Program-made: the position numbers and the translations under genes | The notes under the pieces: generated by a model | Seen by the model: only the letters and a program-made list of their open reading frames with translations | Database searches by the model: none | What the model was told of the DNA's origin: nothing | Source of the DNA: Azorinus chamasolen | Taxonomy: Eukaryota; Mollusca; Bivalvia; Cardiida; Solecurtidae | DNA length: 64,000 nucleotides | Direction of reading: 5' to 3' | NCBI GenBank assembly: GCA_963576725.1 | Contig: OY755252.1 | Coordinates: 48,362,840-48,426,839, forward strand | Shown here: piece by piece, positions 54,400 through 64,000 of the stretch | Position numbering within the stretch: position 1 is the first letter of the stretch | How the letters are laid out: each line of letters begins with the position of its first letter

Positions 54400-55257
54400 T
54401 ATTTGAAAAAAAATTGGCTTAACTGTCACGTTTGTTCAGTGTTTACAAAAGGCTGCAATTATCCAAGGGAAGTAACTGTATTTGTTTTAGATTTGTTATA
54501 CAAATATATCTGACATTGCAGAAAATTATTTTGGATATCTATCAGCGGTCCTGTGTCAGTGTGCAGAATATTATTATTGTTGTTTAGATAGCTTTTATCA
54601 CCTTATTTTACCCCAGAGACCCTCACATTTTCATTGGCTCAGCAAAAATCAAGCTGTATTTTCATTCGTCAAAATTTAATCCATAGTATTTCTAGTCCAT
54701 TCCAGGTGTACATGCACATTTACTGGATTCTGACACCTGTATCGATGGCCATCTTCAAAGAGTGTGAAAATTCGCACATTAATACTGCCAAACATTGAAA
54801 TAAATTACTGAAACGCTGATTTGACCCTGTGATGTCACTTTCCTTTGTTTGTCTTTATAATGATTGACGAAGGTTCAAACTTCCCGAGTTTTACATTAAA
54901 ACTAGTTAAATAGTGATGATATTGAGAGAAAATGAGATAATCTGAAACAGCTTACAAAAATATGCAAAAAGATCAAGCAAAGTGATTGCACCATTCATTT
55001 CAATGAAGATATTGATGCTGTTACATCAACAGAATTGCCTCCCTTGTATAAAGTGAGCGCCATTTTCTGCAATAGTCAGTGGGAACGCTGGCAGTTTCAA
55101 ATTATTTCCAAAGGCATATTAATGGACTTTAATCATAATAAACAACACAAATATCAGTTTCAACACAAAAATCCGTTATTCTATCTATGTAGCATGCTGA
55201 AGTGGCAAATTTTCAAAGGAGAACATGGTTTTGAACTTGTTGACTGGAAGTGTTATT
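54400..55257. other. Unassigned sequence inside the 4.5-kb element
   Basis: No recognised gene; an 80-codon open frame at 55035-55277 has no family resemblance I can name and runs into the next element's terminus. Confidence 0.35.
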
Positions 55258-55265
55258 CAAGGGAG

Positions 55266-56095
55266 CGGTGCTACTAAACAGAGTCTGGTAGAGTCCGGTA
55301 GAGTCTGGTAGAGTCCGGTAGAGTCTGGAGGCCTTTTAAGTGCAATTTAAAGATTATAATGCTGTTATATAACATTATTTTGTATGTTTGAAGCTATAGT
55401 AGTTAATATCCATTAAAAAATGATCGTATATTAGCTTGAAAACACCCGGTAAATATTACCGGGTCACGCAGTAATGGCCGCCCTACGTCGGATAGAGTCG
55501 TACACTTAGGTTTCGATACTAACAATTTGAGTCCAATTATGCACAAATTGCTACACAATTTTATGTGAAATATGGTTGCAGATACATCTCTACCTTGTTA
55601 TTAATACATTGATTCGCTTAATTTTGCAAATGTTGGCCTAAAACTCCCGTTTTCATCTCCAGACACTACCGGTACCCTCCGACTTTTCGCCAATCTGAAA
55701 AAGGCGAAACAACAATCTTGTCATACAATACATGTATATCATGTCCATACTGCCTTTGAAATTATAATAAAATCACTTATTAATGTATGTAAAATGTTTT
55801 CTGATAAAAGGGGGGAAATTTAATACCATATAGACTTCTAAAACTAGAACAGACTCTATCCGACTTAGGTCGGTCATTACCGTGTGACCCCGGTAATATT
55901 TACAGGGAGTTTTCAAGCTATTATATGCTCATTTATTAACAGATGTTAATTACTACTGCTGCAAACATACAAAATAGTGCTATATAACAGCATTATAATC
56001 TTTAAATTGCACTTAAACTTCTAAAAAGGCCTCCAGACTCTACCGGACTCTACCAGACTCTACCGGACTCTACCAGACTCTGTTTAGTAGCACCC
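55266..56095. mobile_element. 0.83-kb hAT-like MITE with 8-bp target duplication
   Basis: Inverted arms of about 230 bp start GGTGCTACTAAACAGAG. Next comes a tandem GAGTCTGGTAGAGTCCGGTA block, then GGCCTTTT, AATTTAAAGATTATAATGCT and AAATATTACCGGG. The right arm is the complement, to 56095. The duplicated target CAAGGGAG is at 55258-55265 and 56096-56103. An 8-bp duplication fits hAT-type transposition. Confidence 0.8.
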
Positions 56096-56439
56096 CAAGG
56101 GAGTATCGTAAGTTTCGTGATTGAAAATTGAACTTCTGTTTTGATTTTTGCTCAACTCTCTTTTTCTAAACCTGGCTAGGATACAGCCATAAGTCGAGAC
56201 AGGTTTCTGAAGGTGATTTTTGGGTCTGAAAACTTCAACTTATGACCGGAGATATACGGTAATAGGCTAAATCACGGACCGAGAGATGGATTTTGGCAAT
56301 TTTTCGGGACGGAATATGATACGCCAAAATGACCCACGGAACTTTTTTTCATGCGCCATTTTTAATTATTCTGCGTCAATGACGCAGGGGCGCGGCCTAG
56401 CCTAAACACTGTAGACCCTGATAAGTTACAGACATTACA

Positions 56440-56507
56440 CCTGTGTATTGGAAAGAGGATGGGAGGGGGAGACATCTGTTTTTATGACAAAAACAGACCT
56501 CTAGTTT
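56440..56507 (+). mobile_element. Orphan tail of a CTCTAG-type element
   Basis: GGGGGAGACATCT, hairpin TTTTTATGACAAAAA, then CTCTAGTTTC. It is probably the 3' end of the element family interrupted by the 5.3-kb transposon. Confidence 0.6.
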
Positions 56508-56989
56508 CAATTGAGAAACACATTTATATATTTATAAAGTATAAAAATCTTATCTGTTAAATTAGTTTCTTTCTCATTTCAGAACGATAACCATAAACGC
56601 GTTCGATTTGTCACTTCAGGAACAAGATCATGTGACAAAAATAAAATTTCAATAGAGCATGGTCATAAACTGAAGTTAGAAACTAAAAATTCTTCATGGC
56701 AGCAGTACTCTGTCAAATTTGAACATAAATGCGTAATGATGATTATTCCCTTTTCTCAGAAGGAAACCGTGAATGAAGTATAACATGTTCTTCTGAACAG
56801 TTCTACTCCTGGTAGACCTAATCACACACTTTCATTTCTCAACTTGCGGATTGCGATTGCGATACATTTTGTTATGAATTCTAAACAGGTCTGTCTTATC
56901 TGTTAATCTGTCTATCTATCTTCCTATTTATCAAATCTTTTAACCCATCCATTCATCTGTCAATCTGCCAAAATACGTCTGTGTAGTGC
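56508..56989. other. Unassigned intron sequence
   Basis: No gene or repeat recognised. Confidence 0.4.
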
Positions 56990-57078
56990 TCCCTCCCAAC
57001 AACAAAACCTTCCCCATAACGACACTTCTCTGTGTTTCTGAAAAGTGTCGTCGTTCGGAGGGAGCACACTGTATATAC
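56990..57078. repeat. Small foldback, GTGCTCCCTCC arms
   Basis: GTGCTCCCTCC and GGAGGGAGCAC at the ends, with an inner pair ACGACACTT / AAGTGTCGTC. About 80 bp with two nested stems; it could be a MITE. Confidence 0.6.
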
Positions 57079-57599
57079 AAAAAAAGCCCTTTTGGAACTA
57101 GCATTTATTTGGGGAGCATCCATCAGTTCTACCGATTTTCATTATAATTTTTAGTTCAAGATTGAATTTTGCTGTGCTACATTGATTTGTCATGGAATTT
57201 TGGCACTTGGAATTAAAATTCAGCCTGTAGGGGACTATGGCATTGCTTTCAATGCTCCTATTACTTGTTCTATATAAATACAAGTTTTTTAAGACAAATA
57301 CTAACTGACTACATTTTCGATAAGTCGAAGTCATTTTCCATCCCCAAAGTGTCTGTTGGTGCATTATTATTGCTGTTTATATCCAAGTCACACTTCCAGC
57401 GATTAATCTAGAAATTTGAACCATGAGTCCCACAGCAAAACTATGAGTCCCAAACTAAATTGATGGGTACCAAAGCATAAAATTAAAAGAAAACTGATGT
57501 TTAGTCGTAATTCTGCAGTTACATTCTAGTTTTGGAACATTTACTGCATTATAGTTATAAGTATAACCAGGTTTCCTGGCTAGTCTCATCAATGAGCTT
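57079..57599. other. Unassigned intron sequence
   Basis: Diverged remnants of TTAGTCC-type units (ATTGATTTGTCATGGAATTT near 57180); otherwise nothing recognised. Confidence 0.35.
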
Positions 57600-57852
57600 G
57601 TTAACTTTTCCCTGTTCTGTTTATACCAAGTACCAGTACTGTACCTAGTGAATATTCATGGAAAAAGTAGTTATAATCAAATATGGAAGGTGGAATATTG
57701 TGGACATTTCAGAAACGAAAGAAACTGATCTATCAGACTCCATTAGCAAACAGCAGACCCTTTTCTGACAACTTCTATTGGAGCCTTCTGATCTAGGTCT
57801 ACTATGTTGGCAAATGTGTGAAAACACGTTTACATGATGGAAAGGGTTAAGA
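57600..57852. mobile_element. MITE family B
   Basis: GTTAACTTTTCCCTGTTCTG at the left, CATTAGCAAACAGCAGACCC with GATCTAGGTCTACTATG in the middle, and GATGGAAAGGGTTAAG at the right. Confidence 0.65.
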
Positions 57853-58487
57853 GAGCATTGATGTGGAATATTGTCAAAACCGAAAGTAGATCGATAACAC
57901 CATTCAGAGTACTACTTACCTGGTACGAAGCAACAAAATGATATTTTCGATAGTGTGTATATTTACCATGCTATTTTGGCCTGAAATTTTTCGCATATAT
58001 ATGCAACAAAACATGAAATCAAGTCGACCATCCATTCCCTAACAGAAGTCAACTAGGAGTAAGTCGCCAACCACTTTGGTCAGAAGTCTTTCACTCTTTA
58101 AGCTTACATTCGTTATTTTCCTCCATTACAATCTGATTCAGGATCCTTATTTTGATCAACGAATGTTGCAGGCATGTCACTGGACACAAGTGACCTAACA
58201 TCGTTTGATTTTAGTCGATCTTAGCAGCTATTTTCGGTAGCAGCATCTTGGGTTATCCAGGGTCTTTCGGTGCTGCTATTTTAAAAGGAATGTTTTCATT
58301 GGCTCATTACGAACATCCTGCTGCATACTAACCAATCAAAATCATTGTTGTAAAATACATACAACAGTCGGATGTTGATATCGCAACGGTGTTCCAGTAG
58401 TTTCACTACGTGAAATTAACTTCAACGGCTACACGCAACCATATTTTAATGCGTCCTTAAGGACGTGTGTACTTCAGAATGATGCAT
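57853..58487. other. Unassigned intron sequence
   Basis: About 630 bp without recognisable repeat or gene. Confidence 0.4.
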
Positions 58488-59639
58488 TTTAAGCTCACCT
58501 GGCACAAAGTGCCAAGGTGAGCTATTGGGATGATCCTATGTCCAGCGTCCGTCTATGTGCGTTGTGCGTACATGCAGGCGTCAACAATTTACTTAAACAT
58601 CTTCTTCTCTTAAACTGTAAGGTATAGACCTTTGATATTTGGTATGTAGCATGATCTAATGGTCCTCTACTAAGATTGTTCAAATTATGTTCCCTGGGCC
58701 AAAAATGGCCCTATCCCCGGGGCTTATCAGTTTTTCATTGGAAAATCTTTAAAATTCATCTTCTCTGAAACTGTAAGGCATAGACCTTTGATATTTAGTA
58801 TGTAATATCATCTAATGGTCCTCTACTAAGACTGTTCAAATTATGACCCCTGGGCCAAAAAATGGCCCCGCCCCGGGGCTTATCAGTTTTTCATAGGAAA
58901 ATCTTTAAAAATCGTTTTCCCTGAAATTGTAAGGCATAGACCTTTGGTATTTGGTATGTAGCATCATCTAATGGTCCTCTACTAAGATTGTTCAAATTAT
59001 GACCCTCAGAACAAAAATGGCCCCGCCCCAGGGCTTATCAGTTTTTCATAGGAAAATTTTTAAAAATCATCTTCTCTGAAACTGTATGGCATAGACATTT
59101 GATGTTTGGTATGTAGCATGGTTTCATGGTCCTCTACTAAGATTGTTTAAACTATGACCCCTGGGCCAAAAATGGCCCCACCCCGGTGCTTATCAGTTTT
59201 TCATAGGAAAATCTTTAAAAATCTTCTTCTCTGAAAATGTAAGGAATAGACCTTAGGTATTTGGTATGTAGCATCATCTAATGGTCCTCTACTAAGATTG
59301 TTCAAATTATGACCCCAAGGACAATAATTGCCCCGCTCAGGGGCTTATCAGTTTTTCATAGGAATATCTTTAAGTATCTTCTCTAAAATTATAAGGTATA
59401 GACCTTTGAAATTTGGTATGTAGCATTATTTAATGGTCCTCTTCCAAGATTAATCAAATTATGACCCCCAGACCAAAAATGGCCCGCCCTAGGGCTTATC
59501 AGTTTTTTCTTAGGAAAAATCTTCTCCCTATCTAGACCCTTGATATTTGGTATGTAGTATCATCTAATGGTTTTCTACCAAGATTATTCAAGTTATTACC
59601 ACTGGGTCAAAAATGGCCCCACCCTGGGGCTTATCAGTT

Positions 59640-61213
59640 TTTAGCTCACCAGAGCACAAAGTGCTCAGGGTGAGCTTTTGTGATGGCCTGATGTCCGTCG
59701 GCGTGCGTCGTTCGTCGTCAACAATTTGAACCTTTAAAGTTCTTCTCCTCCGAATCTACAGGGGTCTCAGCTTTCATCTTTGGCACATAGCATCATATGT
59801 AGGTCCTCTACAAAAGTTATATAAATTATACCCCTGGGGTCAAAATTGGCCCTGCCCCAGGGGCTTTCAGTTTTCAATAGAAACATATAGTGAAAACTTT
59901 GAACATCATCTCCTCTAAAACTAGAAGGTCCTCAGCTTTCATATTTGGCACATAGCTTCAACTTCAGGACTTCTACAAAAGTTATATAATTTATGCCCCT
60001 AGGGTCAAAATTGGTCCCACCCCAGGATTTCCAGTTTTTAATAGCTGACTGCGTAAACAGCCTATGGGATCACTAGTTATGCATAGGAAAAACTTTAAAA
60101 ATATTCTTGTCAGAAACTACATGTCCCAGAGCTTAGATATTTGGTGTATATATTTACTTAGCATAACTTTATGAGTTTTATAAGTATCATAGTTCTTGGG
60201 TTAAAATTGGCCCTGCCCTGTGTGTATATACTTCTTTACACCAGAAATTACATTCTAAAGGTTTCTCCTTAATATCACTCTTAGCTGAGACCAGTCTGTT
60301 AGGGAGTTCTTATATAATCACCCTTAGCCTGATCAGTAGAGTAGAAATTGTGTTTAGACAAATAACACACACTCATTTAAGATTGAGAAAACTGTGGATA
60401 ATTCTCAAAATGCAGAATACTCTTAAAGCTTTTTTTCATACCTATGCCCTGCATTAAGCTACCAGCTATCAATATAGAGCATATCTATTTTGAATTTCAG
60501 CTTAACTCTTTGCATGCTGGGTAATTTTGTCATCTGCTAAATTGTTGTCTGCAGCATATTCACAAGTTATCTTAACTACACGCTTTCTTTCTGAGTTTTT
60601 CAGAAGTTAAGTCTCATTGACAAACAGTTCGGATATAGATCAGGCACCACATTATGTTAGCCCTGATCTGGATCCAAACTGTTTGCATAGGTCATTAGTG
60701 GTGGGAGAATCCCACTACACACTTTCTTTCAGTTTTTCAGAAGTTCAGTCTCATTGACAATCAGTTTGGATATCAGATCAGGCACCACATTATGTTGGCC
60801 CTGATCTGGATCCAAACTGTTTGCATAGGTCATTAGTGGCGGGAGAATCCCACTACACACAGAAGTTCAGTCTCATTTACAAACAATTTGGATATCAGAT
60901 CAGGCCCCACATTATGTGGGGCCTGATCTGGATCCAAACTGTTTGCAAAGGTCATTAGTGGTGGGAGAATCCGCCTCTAGCATCCAAAGAATGCAAGTTC
61001 CAGTGGTCTAATGCTCTATCCATTCTTTCACTACATTCTTTTAGCATCATGTTCAGGTCCTCTACAAAAGTTATATAAATTGTGTCCCTGGGGTCAAAAT
61101 TGGCACCGCCCCTGGGGTGTTAAGTTTTCAATAGAAACATATAGTGAAATCTTTGAAAATCTTCTCCTGATTGTCTGGTGAGCGATGTCAGGGCCATTCT
61201 GGCCCTCTTGTTT
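59640..61213 (+). mobile_element. HINE-like element, AGCTCACC family, nested in a relative
   Basis: The head is AGCTCACCAGAGCAC / GTGCTCAGGGTGAGCT. Units contain CTACAAAAGTTATATAAATT. A family D foldback array lies at 60500-60985. The tail is TGGTGAGCGATGTCA, hairpin GGGCCATTCTGGCCC and TCTTGTTT. It sits in the T-run of the CAGTTTTTCATATG motif of the outer copy. Confidence 0.78.
60500..60985. repeat. Family D foldback, three tandem copies
   Basis: Begins TTAACTCTTTGCATGCTGG. Three repeats each contain CAGTCTCATTGACAA, ATCAGGC with CCACATTATG, and GATCTGGATCCAAACTG then TTTGC. Each can fold on the CAGTTTGGAT / ATCCAAACTG pair. Confidence 0.65.
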
Positions 61214-61575
61214 ATATGAAAAGCTTTAAGAATCTTCTTCTCCAAAACTTTAAGGCAGAGACCTTTAATATTTGGTATGTAGCGCTATCTAACAGTTTTC
61301 TACCAAGATTGTTCAAATTATGTCCCCTTGGTTGAAAATGGCCCCAGCAAGGGGCATATCAGTTTTTCATAGGAAAGTTTTAAAAAATCTTCTTCTCTTA
61401 AAAATCTTTAAAAGTCTTCTCTGAACTTGTACCTTAGATATTTGGTATGTTTCATTATCTAATAGTCCTCTTCCAAGATTTTCAAATTATGAACCCCGGA
61501 TCAAAAATGGCCCCGCCCTGGGGCGTAACAGTTTTTCATAGTGAGCGATTAAGGGCCATCATGGCCCTCTTGTTT

Positions 61576-62084
61576 GCTTTTTCAATGTGTCACTGACGCA
61601 GGACGCAGACCTGGATTAATCACTGCTTCTCAGTGTGATTGAGATCTAGGTGTGAATTGGATCTTTTAATCTGATGCCGGAAATGCACACCCTGTGATCT
61701 TGACATGGGTAAATTGCAGTTCTTTGTGGGTTAACAGTCACTGGTGTCAGATAATTCTTCAACCGTTTAAACAAGAATCAGAATGTTATTTAGTGTATAA
61801 AATGACCCATTACCTTCCATTTGGCCCAAGTGACAATCCTGACTAGTATGAAAGATAACTCTCAAGTGCACTTACTTCTGGACTATTCAAGGGAGATTAG
61901 AATAAGTTACAAGTTTTGAAACCAAAATTAATGCATGTTCTTAATTTAATACCAAAGCAAATATTTTACCATTAAATCCAATTTGTCACTTGAGTAATAC
62001 ACATGCTGTAAGTAGATATCAAAACAGCTCAATGGTGACGACGTAAACATTTTGATACATCTGGTTTCCGGAGCAAACACTCAA
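61576..62084. other. Unassigned intron sequence
   Basis: No gene or repeat recognised. Confidence 0.4.
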
Positions 62085-62418
62085 TCACAATGGTTTCAAG
62101 ACTACACAGTACTAAAAATTTTCCTTTTCTGTAGTAAATGCTCGTTTCGGTACATTTTTATGCCCCCCGCCTTTAGGCAACGGGGTCATTAAATTTTACC
62201 CTTAAGAATTCGTTAAGAATTTCTTGGTTTGTGTAAGGGGGAATGATTTGATATTTGGTCTGAAGCATTATCATAGTGAGTTGTAACACATCTCCCCTTT
62301 TCAGGTCTGTCGTTCATCTACTTCCTGTTTGTAGTTGGGGGCATCCGTGTCCCATGGACACATTTTCTTTTATTTCAAAGAGGTTGGATCTAAAAATAGT
62401 CTCTGAGGGAATGGGTTA
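62085..62418. mobile_element. MITE family C interrupted by a small element
   Basis: The left half has CACAATGGTTTCAAGACTAC and TAAATGCTCGTTTCGGTAC; the right half TCAAAGAGGTTGGATCTAAA and GAGGGAATGGGTTAA. Between them, at 62158-62373, is a minimal ATGCCCCCC-family element. Confidence 0.65.
62158..62373 (+). mobile_element. Minimal HINE-like element, ATGCCCCCC family
   Basis: The head is ATGCCCCCCGCC with GGCAACGGGGTCAT. The body is only about 120 bp. The tail is GGGGGCATCC, hairpin GTGTCCCATGGACAC and ATTTTCTTTT. No microsatellite is left. Confidence 0.6.
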
Positions 62419-62462
62419 AGTGGCATGCACAAATGAGTTGATAGAACTTTGTTCTATTGTAG

Positions 62463-62606
62463 CGCCCCCAGAGTTTACCAAGGAAGGAGCATTGAAGTCA
62501 AATTCTGTTCCTCTGGGTAAAGATGCAGTGTTTCACTGTGGAACCAACTCGTACAATACGTACCAGGAGCAACTAGTGTGGTATGTGAATACAGACGAAC
62601 TGCATG
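62463..62606 (+). CDS. Ig-superfamily gene, exon f (first half of Ig domain 3)
   Basis: The acceptor is TTTGTTCTATTGTAG and the donor GTAAGT. It enters in phase 1, completing a serine codon with exon e, and leaves in phase 1. It encodes SPPEFTKEGAL, then PLGKDAVFHCGTN (G-x-D-x3-F-x-C) and QLVWYVNTDELHG (core tryptophan). The PPEFTKE start immediately after VKLSIT is the usual Ig-to-Ig junction, and the W-x-V-N pattern resembles Ig4 of L1-type proteins. The second half of the domain lies beyond the window. Confidence 0.8.
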
Positions 62607-62983
62607 GTAAGTGTGTTACAAATAGAAAGTTTCTTACAAACTCTCAACTCTCTAAACCATGGATATGAATGTAAGAAGTAATGACATCATGAATATTAAT
62701 TAGATTATTTTTGCCTCGTCTGTTTTTCGAGGAAAAAAATGAAAGCATTTTTTGTATTTCAGGCATCAGTGTTGTCATCAACATCATTCAGAAACCATAA
62801 CCTTGACTATTACTATAACCTTGGCTATTACTTCTTTACTATTCATGCAAATCTTTTGAAACTTCTCACACTTGTTCACCATCACAAGCGCTACAATTGA
62901 ATAGACAAGCATTGCCACCCGGATGCGCTGCTCTTGCTTATAATGATAGTTTCTGGCAATGACAGAAACTGTACAAACATATC
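62607..62983. other. Intron sequence after exon f
   Basis: A diverged AGCTCCAC-family remnant near 62840-62940 (CACTTGTTCACCATCACAA, then GCGCTGCTCTTG); otherwise nothing recognised. Confidence 0.4.
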
Positions 62984-63088
62984 TATATTATTTCATAAGC
63001 AAACAGAGCAGACCCTGATTAGACAGATGCTACCGTAGCCCTCTGATCTGGGTTTACTGTGTTTGCAAAGGCATAGAAAGGCATGTTT
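62984..63088. repeat. MITE family B core
   Basis: AAGCAAACAGAGCAGACCCT and TCTGATCTGGGTTTACTG around a short loop. Confidence 0.6.
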
Positions 63089-63320
63089 AGCACATTCCCT
63101 CATATTGAAGCCTGTTCATGCCTCTGTAAAAGTCGCTTTTTGAAACCATCGTGATGGGTAGAAAATTTTGCTTCATAGCAACAAATGCTCTATTTATCAC
63201 AATGGTTTCACAACTGCACAATTCTAGAATTTTCTTTTTTTTTCCAGTAAATATTCCTTTTCAGTAGATTTATTCAAAGAGGATGGGTCTAAAAATAGCC
63301 TATGAGGGAATGGGTTAATG
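63089..63320. mobile_element. MITE family C
   Basis: CATTCCCTCATATTGAAGCC at the left, AAATGCTCTATTTATCACAA in the middle and AGCCTATGAGGGAATGGGTT at the right. Confidence 0.7.
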
Positions 63321-63417
63321 AGTTATGGAAAATTGTTGAAGTTAGAGTCATACAGGGCCTTTTTGAGGTAAAAAAAAGCAGCTTGTGGTCATTGTTTAGA
63401 GGTTAAAAGATGCTTAA

Positions 63418-63570
63418 TTTTTTTCAACAATAGCTCTTTTATTTCTCCACCAAACCCTATACTGTGACCACTCTTTACAATCGTCACAAAGAGATGATTC
63501 AAAAGAGTGATCACAGTATAGGGTTTGGTGGAGAAATGATGATTTTAGTATTTAGGTATGCAAGTTGTTA
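63418..63570. repeat. MITE family A, well conserved
   Basis: ATTTCTCCACCAAACCC then TATACTGTGACCACTCTTTA, with the complement GATCACAGTATAGGGTTTGG and TGGAGAAATGATGATTTTAG. About 70 bp of near-perfect stem. Confidence 0.8.
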
Positions 63571-63589
63571 TCTGTAGAACTTGGGAAAG

Positions 63590-64000
63590 GAGCATTAGAG
63601 GTCGTACAGGGGCCATACAGTAGGTCAATCATTGGCTAGTCATAAAGGGACCATTGGAGGTCATACAGGGGCCATACAGTAGGTCAATCATTGGCTAGTC
63701 ATAAAGGGACCATTGGAGGTCATACAGTAGGTCAATCATTGGCTAGTCATAAATGGACCATTGGAGGTCATACAGGGGCCATACAGTAGGTCAACCATTG
63801 GCTAGTCTTAAAGGGACCATTGTAGGTCATACAGGGGCCATACAGTAGGTCAATCATTGGCTAGTCATAAAGGGACCATTGGAGGTCATACAGGGGCCAT
63901 ACAGTAGGTCAATCATTGGCTAGTCATAAAGGGACCATTGGAGGTCATACAGGGGCCATACAGTAGGTCCATCATTGGCTAGTCATAAAGGGACCATTGG
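63590..64000. repeat. 59-bp satellite, at least seven copies, runs off the window
   Basis: The unit has GGAGGTCATACAGGGGCCAT, ACAGTAGGTCAATCATTGGC and TAGTCATAAAGGGACCATT. One copy lacks the CAGGGGCCATA part (63720-63770). It continues past the window edge. Confidence 0.9.

Larger units (their letters stand above)
51751..56261. mobile_element. 4.5-kb element with TACCGTATATC ends, nested
   Basis: The left end TACCGTATATCTTCGGCCAT is matched by the right end CTTATGACCGGAGATATACG followed by GTA. TA flanks both sides (a possible TA target duplication). GCCATAAGTCG motifs lie just inside both ends. The interior is occupied by two further elements. Confidence 0.5.
51107..56411. mobile_element. 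5.3-kb inverted-repeat transposon with nested elements
   Basis: The terminal inverted repeat CAGTGTTTAGGCTAG (51107-51121) is matched perfectly by its complement at 56397-56411. TAGACC lies directly outside both ends. CAGTG starts are typical of hAT elements, but the repeat at the edges is 6 bp rather than 8, so the class is uncertain. Inside are at least three further inverted-repeat elements. No full transposase frame is present. Confidence 0.65.
58488..61575 (+). mobile_element. HINE-like element, AGCTCACC family, outer copy
   Basis: The head is AGCTCACCTGGCAC / GTGCCAAGGTGAGCT. About seven units follow until 59640, where another member of the same family is inserted. It resumes at ATATGAAAAGCTTTAAGAAT (61214) and ends GTGAGCGATTA, hairpin GGGCCATCATGGCCC and TCTTGTTT. 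Confidence 0.78.

Overview
This is a eukaryotic, intron-rich, repeat-saturated window. The closest fit is a bivalve mollusc. The evidence is a spliced immunoglobulin-superfamily gene, DIRS-type tyrosine-recombinase retrotransposons, and many short mobile elements with GTCCGTCTGTCC-type microsatellite heads, tandem internal units and 3' hairpins. I know such elements from bivalves ('pearl'/HINE-type). I cannot name the species. There is no bacterial-style operon, rRNA, CRISPR array or IS element.

Host gene: six short plus-strand exons (2600-2742, 8171-8228, 31199-31321, 32534-32639, 45567-45745, 62463-62606) have consensus splice sites. Their phases match at every junction (0, 1, 1, 2, 1). Joined in order they give one complete Ig domain, a second complete Ig domain and the start of a third. 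The arrangement resembles the N-terminal half of an L1-CAM/neuroglian-type adhesion protein. Both ends of the gene lie outside the window. Nearly everything else is intron filled with transposable elements.

Intron contents: two DIRS elements are present. The one at about 11.2-17.27 kb is broken by frameshifts and a 3' truncation. The one at 32981-39260 looks nearly intact, with 146-bp inverted termini, an internal complementary region, and Gag, RT-RNase H-methyltransferase and tyrosine recombinase reading frames. More than twenty short elements of at least ten sequence families share one layout: a palindromic head, a microsatellite, tandem units of about 150-190 bp, a partial repeat of the head, then a hairpin followed by TCTTGTT or TCTAGTT. 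They sit in T-runs, often inside one another, and appear to be Helentron-type non-autonomous elements (inference). Three or four palindromic MITE families are also abundant: A with a CCCTATACTGTGACCACTC stem, B with TTAACCCTTT ends and a GTAGACCCAGATCAGAC stem, C with AACCCTTTCCTCATA ends, and T with telomere-like TTAGGG repeats.

51.1-56.4 kb holds a 5.3-kb set of nested inverted-repeat elements. Among them is a 0.83-kb element with a clean 8-bp target duplication (hAT-like) and an element whose termini are five-copy tandem arrays. Satellites lie at 19.15-20.34 kb (27 bp), 26.67-26.95 kb (45 bp) and 63.6-64.0 kb (59 bp). One intronic array (17.3-19.0 kb) carries at least six perfect AGGTCA-nnn-TGACCT palindromes, the oestrogen-response-element consensus.
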